Source: Alistipes sp. UBA928
Lineage (GTDB): Bacteria; Bacteroidota; Bacteroidia; Bacteroidales; Rikenellaceae
Reading direction: 5' to 3'
Length of the DNA: 27,682 bases
Assembly (NCBI GenBank): GCA_002293665.1
Contig: DBDQ01000118.1
Location: 1,206-28,887, forward strand
In this document: piece after piece, positions 16,674 to 24,777 of the stretch
Layout: each line of letters begins with the position of its first letter
Position numbering within the stretch: position 1 is the first letter of the stretch
Notes under the pieces: model-generated
The model's database searches: none
Told to the model about the DNA's origin: nothing
What the model saw: the letters and a program-made list of their open reading frames with translations, nothing else
Translations under genes and position numbers: made by a program

Positions 16674-16686
16674 GAAGACTAATTAA

Positions 16687-16768
16687 CCCCCCGGGCGCGG
16701 CAATCACCCAACTCCCCTTTCCCCGATTGCTGCCCCGATCCCTGCGGGGCCTGACCCCCCCTCAGGGA
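16687..16768 (+). repeat. Two-hairpin intercistronic element, copy 1
   Basis: It starts with CCCCCCGGGCGCGGCAATC. Hairpin 1 pairs GCAATC (16700-16705) with GATTGC (16725-16730). Hairpin 2 pairs TCCCTG (16739-16744) with CAGGGA (16763-16768), and inside it GGGG with CCCC. It ends 7 bp before the ATG at 16776, or 25 bp before the alternative ATG at 16794. No T-run follows. Confidence 0.75.
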
Positions 16769-16775
16769 GCAATAA

Positions 16776-19700
16776 ATGAAAAAGAATAAAACGATGAGAC
16801 AAAGTATCTTAAAGCTATTTTTGCTCGCAGCCTTGGTAGGGCTGGCCTCGTGTATAGTTGACCCCACCCCCGACCCCGAGCCGGGCCCCGGCGACAAGGT
16901 CCCCCAACCTGCGACGCTGTCGTTCAGTCCGAAATTGAGCGGCCACGGCGACGGCCAGACCCGCGCATACTATGATGACATCTACGAGATGTACAAGCAG
17001 CATTTCGGGACACCGGTCTTCTCAGGCACCGACATATTCGGCGACAAAACGACTGCCGACCCCGATGACAACGGCATAGGCCGCGAGTCGGACAGCAAAA
17101 TCTCCCGCTTCCGCGTGTTGGTCTACCACAACACCGACAACCCGTCGACGACGGCCAACGAGATCGGCACGTTGGTAGAGATGGGAGGCAAATTTTGGAA
17201 CTACGTTTTCGAGTGGACAGACAGCCAAACCCCGCCGTTCGAGATCGCCTTGGCAACGGGCACCTACAACTTCGTGTTCATCGCCAACGAGGGCACACTC
17301 TCCGATGAACTGGGCGACGGCGGCGCCAGCACGCAGAATCAGGGCACCAAAACCTCGTACAACGCAACCATGACCGCCCTTGAGGGGCTTACTCTTAGCT
17401 TCGACCCCGACGGCACGGGCGCCACCGCCGGCGATATTCACTACGACAAAAACATCCCGATGGTATCGGTCTACACGGGCGTTGAGATAAGAAGCGACAA
17501 CACCGTAAAGTGCAACGACTCCAACGGCAACGACCAAGTCTACCCGAAAGCGAACGACAACACCGACTCGTGGCCTGTCGAGATGCATCGTTCGGCAATC
17601 CGCCTGAGCTTCGGTTTCCAAATGGGGGCCGGCCAGTACCAGGCCTGGAAAGCATACCACGCAGTACGTAACGAAAAACCGATGCTCTACATCAGTGGCC
17701 TTCGCCAAAATAGCTACCTGATCTCGAAAGCCAACGACGATAACACAGCCCTTACTTCTAAAACCCCCGCGCTGGGCACTCAGAGTAACCCCGCGCTGAC
17801 CAAAGCTGAGATCACCGCGAGCCCTACGGCAGTCCGCCCGGGCAAAATATTCGAGATGCCCACGGGCAATGGGGTCTACGATCCGGGCACAGTTTGGGTG
17901 TTCTTCGACCGTTTGATCTACCCCGAGGTCAATCTGAATACGAACAACAATGCCGATAACGGCATAAAGGCTTGGCTTAACTTCGACTACGCCGGCGAAG
18001 TTATCCGCCGTGAGGTTGCGGTTCACGCGGTTGCCAACGACCAGGGCGCCCTAACCTCAGCCGGCTACTCGCTCAAGAGCAATACTTGGGTGTGGGTGAA
18101 CGCAGTAGTGCTTACCGACATCAACTACACTGTGAGGGTTTTGCCTTGGAGCACCACACCCGTCGACCCGACCGACATCATCCAAAACAACTTCACGGCC
18201 GACCCGGGTGAGTTCCTCTTCCCCGGCACGGGCACAACCGTGAGCCTTAGCGGCCGGGCAACAATCACCTCCGATCACGAAGATGGATGGAATATCGCCG
18301 AAATCTCGAATAACTGGATTCGCGCCACAAATACCGGCGACATTGTCACTGTAACTGTCGAATCCAACTCCTCGAACATGATCCGCACCGGACACGTCAC
18401 GATCGAGTCGGGCAATCTGCTGAAGAAGATCATTGTGACACAGTTGCCTGCCTCGGGAGAGATCGTCGACAGTGCCGATCCAGCAGGTGCGACACTGTAT
18501 GCCGGCGCATTCTGGAAAGCTAACCAGTATGGCGAGCGTCTGATCACGATCCCCCGTTCGTCAGACGGAGAGATCGACGGTTCGTGGGCAGCCTATGTAG
18601 TGGAGGGCAAAGAGTGGATCGTTCTCGACACAAAGAACTACATCGCCCCCGCAAGCCGCATCGGCGCAGGCAACGACGCTGATTTCGACCGAAACCACCG
18701 CGTAGAAGGTTTCGACACGGGCGTAAGCGGCGAGCTTGCTGAAAACGCCGACGCCGACGCCGGAATCGACACTAAGATCTACTTCCGCATAGGTCTCAAC
18801 GGCGAGCACACTCCGACGGCGGATGAACCGGCCCGCTACGGCATGATCCTGTTGGCGTACAACGGCGACGAAGACAACCGGGATCCCATAACCGGTGCGA
18901 TCACCTACAAGTACCGTCGGATCTGGGTACGCCAGGGCGAAGGCCCCGACTACCTGTTCTCGAAGACCGAACGGCCTACCGATGCTAATGTGCGTTTCAG
19001 CCCATACAACGTGGCCCCTCCTGCCGACAAGCCGTTCAACAGCGACGGCTGGGTGCAACTCGACCAACGCACGACCGACGGCAGATCGGGTGGGGGAGCA
19101 TTTGCGGCCTATCCCTCTCAGGCGGGAGCGTACTTCCAGTTTTCTCCTGACGCTTCGGTTTTGCGCCGTGCCTGGCGGCCGGGAAACGGGGCGTATACCG
19201 GATGGGTTACAACGACACAGTATGGTTTCGATACCGCAACTATGGAGACGTGCCCTCCGGGCTGGCGTCGTCCTAATTACGAGCGTGACGGAGCCGGCAA
19301 TACTTCTATCGACGAACCGGGACAGTCGTTGTGGCAGACTGTGCCCCCGAAAAGAGAAACGAATACAGACAACTCTGTCTGGGGCTACTATGCCGACGGA
19401 TGGTTTGATCGAAAGGAACTTAACTCCAACGCTAACACGGTGGAGGGTAATAACGCAGGCGCGGCTTACGTGGGGCGGTTGTTCTACAACACCAATGGCT
19501 CGGCCTCTATCTTCTTTCCTGTCGCAGGAAATCGGCAAGATTACACTACGATTATGACGGGGCAGGTTGGTGCATATTGGACAACTTTCTACGGGCAAGA
19601 TGGTATTGAAACAACAAATTTAACACATACTATACACTTAGATAATTTTAAAAATCATGCCACCCCCAATGGTCAGGCATATTCCTATTCCTCAACCGCT

Positions 19701-22700
19701 TGGGAAATCACATACGGCATGCCCATCCGCTGCGTCAAGGACGCCAGTGCCGATTCGGTGGGCAAATTCTCGGTAGAGTCGGAGGTCACACTCAAATACG
19801 ACGGCACCACCATCGAAGCGGTCGAGGTGATCAGCACCACCGCCGACGGCTTCAGCCTGGGATGGAAGGTCAAAGACGCCGACAACGCTTACCAAATCTC
19901 ATACAACGGCGGAGACAGTTGGACTAACTACACGCCGAATGACGTGATCTTCCCCACAAGAGGCACGGGCGGCACGGAGTATGTGCCTGCCGCACTGCGC
20001 GCGATCCCGGCCAAGTACGACAACCTCGGCAACGAGGACAAAGCCCTGCGTGCCACCATCCAGACCGGCACCCCCGCTGCACCCGAAGACCTGTCGCTGA
20101 TGTACAACGGCCTGCAAAACACGGCCAACAGCTACATCGTGAATGCCCACGGCCACTACAAACTGCCGTTGGTGTACGGCAACGCCATCAAAGACGGCCG
20201 CGACAACAGGGAGGCTTACGATCCGGAGATGCCCACCGGAAACGGCATCAACACCAACAACTTCCTCGATCAATTCCAGGGCGCAGGCGGCGCCATCACC
20301 GGCCCGAACATCCCGTCGGCGGACAACGCCACCCTCGTGTGGATGGACTCGCCCGGTTTGGTGACCAACGTGCGCCTCGTCGACAACAACAACTACCTTG
20401 CGTTCGACATTCCTAAGGAGACCATCGTTCAGGGTAACGCCGTGGTGGCGGTGCGCGACTCGGGCGGCAATATTCTGTGGAGTTGGCAGATTTGGGTGAC
20501 GCCACTTGTGAAAGCCACCCAAGCAGGGCGTGAGTACGACAGCGCGATTAACAGAAACGGCACTGGCTACGACTTCATGCAGTGGAACCTCGGCTGGGTC
20601 GAGCCCACCACGCGCCTCTACGAAAAGCGCTGGGTGAAGATCACCCTCGTACAGGATGTGACCGGCGAAACGGCCGAGGTGATTCTCAAGCAGGGTGACC
20701 TCACCGGACTGCCCGGTAATCATACGATAGCGCTCGCCGGCAACAGCACCTCTTACCAGTTCGGTCGCAAGGATCCTATCCCGGGGCTTTATGTCGGTGT
20801 GACGCCCACTCCTTCGGAAACCGAAATTGGACGCATGACATGGCGTGGACAAAAGTTGGATGGAACCAATTACGAAATGTATGCCTATGGTGCTCCCAAT
20901 CTCACTTTGGGCGACGCGGTTAAAAACCCGTCCATATTCCCATTCGTGCACCATGGCTTCCCGTCGTGGTGGTCTCCGGGCACTGTGGGTTGGCGTAATT
21001 TGTGGAATGCCTACAACGCCACGTTAGCCCCCTTGCCTCCCGCCATCCTCCCCGACCGCAATGTCGTCAAAACGGTGTACGATCCCAGCCCCGCGGGCTT
21101 CAAGATGCCTCCTGAAAACGCATTCAGCGGTTTCTACACCCCATCAGGCCAACATGGCGGCACTCCGAGCGGTACGTTAGTCGCCGGCAAAGGCTACGGC
21201 CTGTGGCTCGATCCGGGCGATCATTCGAAGGGCTCCGCCTTATTCCAGTTCGTCCCTGCTTTCGAATTCGGTGCGAATCCAATCCAGACAAACGATACTG
21301 GCAATTACTGGTCGGCAGATAGATTAGATGGCGAGTATCCCATCTCTGATTCCAGACACACACAAAATGGAATGTTGTTGCGCCTCAGAGAAGGCAGTTC
21401 TGTCTCGATAGCATATTATACAATACCTACGGGCAACGCCGTCCGCCCCATCGCCGACACCGCTCCGTTCGTACCGGGCGTAGTCGCCCCGAAGGGAGTG
21501 ATCGGCTATATCCACAACCCCGGCGGCGCAAACCACCATCAGCTCACGCTCAAGGGCGACAAGAGCTACTTCGCCACGGGCCAGGCCGATCAAAACAGCT
21601 ACACCGTCTACGCCGCCTACTTCAAGTGGGGCTCACTCGTTGCGCTCAGCAGTCAGGACAACGGCGAATTCACCCCCGAAGACATAATCGCCGCCAAAGG
21701 CTACGACAACAAAACCGACCCCGCCGCCGCCCTCACCGCAATCAAAAACCACGTCGCCACCGGTGCAACCATGCAGGATAAGTGGGATAATATCCCCTAC
21801 GGCGACCCGGACGGCAGAACCATTAACGCCATTGAGCCTGTTTGGCCGATGACCAATACCGCCAATATCCGTAATGGTATCGGCGACGCCTGCAAGCACT
21901 ACTTCGGTGCCGACTGGGCAGTGCCCTCGGACTATGCGATCGACGACTTTAGCGGTGCCACGACCCCATATTCTTTTGCGGCCAATGGTGGGAATGCGAA
22001 TAATCCGGGCATAGCCACTTTCGCCTCCGGTGCCAAGTTGCCTGCCGCGGGATGGCGTACAACGGATGGCGCTGTGGCTATGGTTTCTCAGAATGTAAGC
22101 ACTCAGGGTGTGGACGGTCGCTACATGACCACTTTCGTTTTCAATTACAACACTCCCCATGCGCTACTGTTCGACGCATCGCGAGTAGAACGGAATCGCA
22201 TACAGGGCGGCTTCCCTTACGGCCTCCCCATCCGCTGTGTGGAGGTACCGACGCTGGACGTCTCGCCGGCCGAGTTCAATTTTCCCGATGCCGCGGCGCG
22301 TGATACGTATTCCGGTATCTATGCCACGGTGACTGTGGGCAATGTCAGTACATGGCAGGTCGAAGGTGTATCCGTGAGCGAAACCGAAATATCAGGCACC
22401 CCCAGCTGGTTGACCTACTATCAGATCGCGACTGGCAACGCACAAGATAATCTGCGGATAGAGGTGTCGGAAAACGGCACCAATGCAGCCCAACTACGTA
22501 CCGCTTACATACATCTGAGCGCGGCAGGGGGAACTTTGAAAAAAACCATCAAGGTCACGCAGTCGGCAGTTAGGGCGAGTGTCCCCGCTCCCAAAGGGGT
22601 TATAGGCTATTATGTCGACCCGCAGGACGGAAAAACGAAACTCACGATCAGGGGCGACAAGACCCTCGGAGGAGAAATAGACAATGTCGGCGTCGCCATG

Positions 22701-24374
22701 TTCAAGTGGGGATCGCTCGTCGCGCTTAACAGCTATACCCCCGCGATGACATCATATGACCCTGCGAGAGACGTTATGGTTGTTCCAAGGTTCGATTTTG
22801 CTCCCTCGAAGACCGCCTCATGGAACGGTATCCCGTACGAAATGACTTCTTCATGGCCGACCGCCGATGATGATGTCAATGGCATTGGAGACCCGTGCAG
22901 GTTCTATGCCGGCATGTTCCCCGACCAATTCGAGAACAAAATTTGGAGGACGCCGAGTAAGTCGCATTACGACACATGGAAAACCGACAAGACGGTATCG
23001 ATTATAGAAACACCGGCGACGCTTAACAGTGTGTTATGGTTGGGCAATGCCGAGAATCCACAAATACTGCCCGGCCCGGGTGTTCGTGGCGGCGGGGGAT
23101 ATACGGCAACCTTCTATCGGGCGGGAGAATACTGGACTTCCACGAAGACCTCACCCACAGCATCTCCCGATGTGCTGTACTTTAATAAGGATTATCTGGT
23201 CGATCTTAGATCATCATATGCGGCCACGATCGATGCTGCCGCCGCCGTGCGGTGCGAGGAGGCTCCGCCGACCTATAGAGTGACGGTGAGTGCGGAGGGC
23301 GGCGTGCCGGCCAGTTTCTCGTCCGTTCCGTCCGAAGCCATCACGGCGACCGGTGCCGATTCCGGTACGCCGGTGTCGGTGACCGCTCCTGCCGTTCCGA
23401 GTTACGTATTCTCATCATGGCAGGTCACAGACTCCCAAGGCTCCCGGAGTTCCACGGCTAACCCATACTCGTTCAACATAGCCGAAAACACGACTCTGGT
23501 TGCGAAATATAACCTGAACTTGAGTTGGACGGTTGTTGCTCCTGTTCCTGTCCAAGTTTCTTCGGGTCTTTATTCGATGGCGGGTTTTCCTGTAAAGATA
23601 CAATCAGCCGAAGCCTTTCCCACGTCGGTTCAATTTCGCGTGGAACATATGAGAAATGGTAATGTAATGCGTTACACCACTATTAAATCGACCTCCTTAA
23701 TTGCGAATAGTAAGCAGGAAGTGACAGTGGATGTCCCGCCCGTAGACAATGATGTAAATAGAGATGCTACAATCCAATGGCTTAATCCCCACACAAACCA
23801 ATGGACTACCCTTGTTACATACAAGCAGGCCGGAGCTGTGAAAACCTCTTTTGGCCACTTGGTTGCGTCTGGATATGCCACGGCGGGTGCTGCTAACGAG
23901 CCTGATATGGGCGTTGACTCCGAACCTGAAGCGTTCAATTATTGGTATAGAGCAGTCGGTCTTGCCAGCAAATACGATTCTTTCCAAAACAATAGTAGCG
24001 CCAACAACCATGAGTATACGTTGACTGGTAGTACAGGTTGTGCTGCTTACTATGAGGGCGATGAAAATGATCAGAAAACAGGAAAGGGTAGGTGGTTTCT
24101 TCCTTGGAGTAACGAAGCATGGAATATCTTCGAACAAGTAGCCACGATAAACACGAGAGTTGGCAATAATACCCACGGAGACAAGATAGACACATCGTCG
24201 CATCGTCTGTGGGCTTCAGATGTTTACAGCGGAGAGCCCTATGAAGTTGATATGATTAACGGTAGCGGTATAATAACAAAAAGGACAGTCGATAAGGATC
24301 ATAGTGCATCTATGGACTATCCCTATGCTTGGGAAGTACAGAGCTACGCTCGCTGTGTGAGGCTGGATAATTAA
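16776..24374 (+). CDS. Giant modular fimbrillin/FISUMP-like surface lipoprotein 2 (2532 aa)
   Basis: Lipobox L-A-S-C at Cys26; Met7 (16794) is an equally good start, further from the upstream hairpin. Residues about 30-465 are fimbrillin-like (SKISRFRVLVYHN; GTYNFVFIANEG). About 478-559 is BACON-like, ending KKIIVTQLPASG. About 565-991 is a block paralogous to that in the previous gene (ANVRFSPYN, CPPGWRRPNY, GYYADGWFDRK, MPIRCVKD). About 1105-1309 has ANSYIVNAHGHYKLPLVYGN. About 1310-1565 is another YWSA/AVRPI block. Modules at 1572-1822 and 1939-2161 carry GVIGY and FKWGSLVAL, with a second BACON-like domain between. About 2166-2249 is InlB B-repeat-like. The end (about 2418-2532) has GRWFLPW and SYARCVRLDN, a final FISUMP-like unit. 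Probably a pilus accessory or tip adhesin. Confidence 0.9.
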   Translation: MKKNKTMRQSILKLFLLAALVGLASCIVDPTPDPEPGPGDKVPQPATLSFSPKLSGHGDGQTRAYYDDIYEMYKQHFGTPVFSGTDIFGDKTTADPDDNGIGRESDSKISRFRVLVYHNTDNPSTTANEIGTLVEMGGKFWNYVFEWTDSQTPPFEIALATGTYNFVFIANEGTLSDELGDGGASTQNQGTKTSYNATMTALEGLTLSFDPDGTGATAGDIHYDKNIPMVSVYTGVEIRSDNTVKCNDSNGNDQVYPKANDNTDSWPVEMHRSAIRLSFGFQMGAGQYQAWKAYHAVRNEKPMLYISGLRQNSYLISKANDDNTALTSKTPALGTQSNPALTKAEITASPTAVRPGKIFEMPTGNGVYDPGTVWVFFDRLIYPEVNLNTNNNADNGIKAWLNFDYAGEVIRREVAVHAVANDQGALTSAGYSLKSNTWVWVNAVVLTDINYTVRVLPWSTTPVDPTDIIQNNFTADPGEFLFPGTGTTVSLSGRATITSDHEDGWNIAEISNNWIRATNTGDIVTVTVESNSSNMIRTGHVTIESGNLLKKIIVTQLPASGEIVDSADPAGATLYAGAFWKANQYGERLITIPRSSDGEIDGSWAAYVVEGKEWIVLDTKNYIAPASRIGAGNDADFDRNHRVEGFDTGVSGELAENADADAGIDTKIYFRIGLNGEHTPTADEPARYGMILLAYNGDEDNRDPITGAITYKYRRIWVRQGEGPDYLFSKTERPTDANVRFSPYNVAPPADKPFNSDGWVQLDQRTTDGRSGGGAFAAYPSQAGAYFQFSPDASVLRRAWRPGNGAYTGWVTTTQYGFDTATMETCPPGWRRPNYERDGAGNTSIDEPGQSLWQTVPPKRETNTDNSVWGYYADGWFDRKELNSNANTVEGNNAGAAYVGRLFYNTNGSASIFFPVAGNRQDYTTIMTGQVGAYWTTFYGQDGIETTNLTHTIHLDNFKNHATPNGQAYSYSSTAWEITYGMPIRCVKDASADSVGKFSVESEVTLKYDGTTIEAVEVISTTADGFSLGWKVKDADNAYQISYNGGDSWTNYTPNDVIFPTRGTGGTEYVPAALRAIPAKYDNLGNEDKALRATIQTGTPAAPEDLSLMYNGLQNTANSYIVNAHGHYKLPLVYGNAIKDGRDNREAYDPEMPTGNGINTNNFLDQFQGAGGAITGPNIPSADNATLVWMDSPGLVTNVRLVDNNNYLAFDIPKETIVQGNAVVAVRDSGGNILWSWQIWVTPLVKATQAGREYDSAINRNGTGYDFMQWNLGWVEPTTRLYEKRWVKITLVQDVTGETAEVILKQGDLTGLPGNHTIALAGNSTSYQFGRKDPIPGLYVGVTPTPSETEIGRMTWRGQKLDGTNYEMYAYGAPNLTLGDAVKNPSIFPFVHHGFPSWWSPGTVGWRNLWNAYNATLAPLPPAILPDRNVVKTVYDPSPAGFKMPPENAFSGFYTPSGQHGGTPSGTLVAGKGYGLWLDPGDHSKGSALFQFVPAFEFGANPIQTNDTGNYWSADRLDGEYPISDSRHTQNGMLLRLREGSSVSIAYYTIPTGNAVRPIADTAPFVPGVVAPKGVIGYIHNPGGANHHQLTLKGDKSYFATGQADQNSYTVYAAYFKWGSLVALSSQDNGEFTPEDIIAAKGYDNKTDPAAALTAIKNHVATGATMQDKWDNIPYGDPDGRTINAIEPVWPMTNTANIRNGIGDACKHYFGADWAVPSDYAIDDFSGATTPYSFAANGGNANNPGIATFASGAKLPAAGWRTTDGAVAMVSQNVSTQGVDGRYMTTFVFNYNTPHALLFDASRVERNRIQGGFPYGLPIRCVEVPTLDVSPAEFNFPDAAARDTYSGIYATVTVGNVSTWQVEGVSVSETEISGTPSWLTYYQIATGNAQDNLRIEVSENGTNAAQLRTAYIHLSAAGGTLKKTIKVTQSAVRASVPAPKGVIGYYVDPQDGKTKLTIRGDKTLGGEIDNVGVAMFKWGSLVALNSYTPAMTSYDPARDVMVVPRFDFAPSKTASWNGIPYEMTSSWPTADDDVNGIGDPCRFYAGMFPDQFENKIWRTPSKSHYDTWKTDKTVSIIETPATLNSVLWLGNAENPQILPGPGVRGGGGYTATFYRAGEYWTSTKTSPTASPDVLYFNKDYLVDLRSSYAATIDAAAAVRCEEAPPTYRVTVSAEGGVPASFSSVPSEAITATGADSGTPVSVTAPAVPSYVFSSWQVTDSQGSRSSTANPYSFNIAENTTLVAKYNLNLSWTVVAPVPVQVSSGLYSMAGFPVKIQSAEAFPTSVQFRVEHMRNGNVMRYTTIKSTSLIANSKQEVTVDVPPVDNDVNRDATIQWLNPHTNQWTTLVTYKQAGAVKTSFGHLVASGYATAGAANEPDMGVDSEPEAFNYWYRAVGLASKYDSFQNNSSANNHEYTLTGSTGCAAYYEGDENDQKTGKGRWFLPWSNEAWNIFEQVATINTRVGNNTHGDKIDTSSHRLWASDVYSGEPYEVDMINGSGIITKRTVDKDHSASMDYPYAWEVQSYARCVRLDN

Positions 24375-24377
24375 AAT

Positions 24378-24451
24378 CCCGGGCCCGGCACCTTTCCCCT
24401 CCCAACCCTGCCGGCCCACAATCCCTGCGGAGTCTGAACCCCCCGCAGGGA
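24378..24451 (+). repeat. Two-hairpin intercistronic element, copy 2
   Basis: It begins CCCGGGCCCGGCA, 4 bp after the stop of the 2532-aa gene. Hairpin 1 pairs CCGGCA (24385-24390) with TGCCGG (24409-24414). Hairpin 2 is a perfect 9-bp stem TCCCTGCGG/CCGCAGGGA (24422-24430 with 24443-24451). A purine-rich tract and an ATG (24467) follow, as if a gene once began here. Confidence 0.8.
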
Positions 24452-24466
24452 ACGGAAAAAGACAAA

Positions 24467-24656
24467 ATGAGTAAAACAAACATACTGAGTTTCAGCGAGG
24501 TCGACCGCAAACACAAGCCTCGAAAAATCATGCACATTGCCCAAAGCCTTCACCGAAAAAGGCCTCTACATGCTCGCCACGATCCTCAAAAGCCCGCGTG
24601 CAACAATGAATTTCGCCCTGCTGAAAGTGAAACACACGATCAAACGAAAAGAATAA
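24467..24656 (+). pseudogene. Remnant of an ORF6N-domain (phage antirepressor-like) gene
   Basis: In the frame ending with TAA at 24654-24656, codons from about 24516 read SLEKSCTLPKAFTEKGLY then MLATILKSPRAT. The AFTEKG-x-x-MLATILKS-x-RA pattern is the end of the ORF6N DNA-binding domain of phage antirepressor-like proteins. It breaks down after about 30 residues (MNFALLKVKHTIKRKE) where intact proteins continue. The ATG at 24467 is in a different frame and gives no recognisable protein. Only about 46 codons survive. It lies between element copies 2 and 3, so it is probably debris carried in by insertion or left after deletion. Confidence 0.55.
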
Positions 24657-24666
24657 ACACACCAAA

Positions 24667-24748
24667 CCCCGGGTGCGGCAGCCCTCCCCTCCATTCCCAA
24701 CCCTGCCGCTCCCGTAATCCCTGCGACGGATTGAACCCCGCGCAGGGA
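24667..24748 (+). repeat. Two-hairpin intercistronic element, copy 3
   Basis: It begins CCCCGGGTGCGGCAG. Hairpin 1 is a perfect 7-bp stem GCGGCAG/CTGCCGC (24675-24681 with 24703-24709). Hairpin 2 pairs TCCCTGCG (24718-24725) with CGCAGGGA (24741-24748). An A-rich tract of about 29 bases then leads to the ATG at 24778. Confidence 0.8.
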
Positions 24749-24777
24749 GCAGAAAAAATTGAAAAAAAGACAAGAAC

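Noticed and set aside
17022..20954. Several long minus-strand ORFs opposite giant 2
   Set aside because: Same reasoning: no motifs, and composition typical of antisense reading of GC-rich codons.
8369..24748. Intercistronic hairpins as ordinary intrinsic terminators
   Set aside because: None is followed by a T-run; each is followed by a purine/A-rich tract and a start codon, which fits a processing or translation-linked role better.
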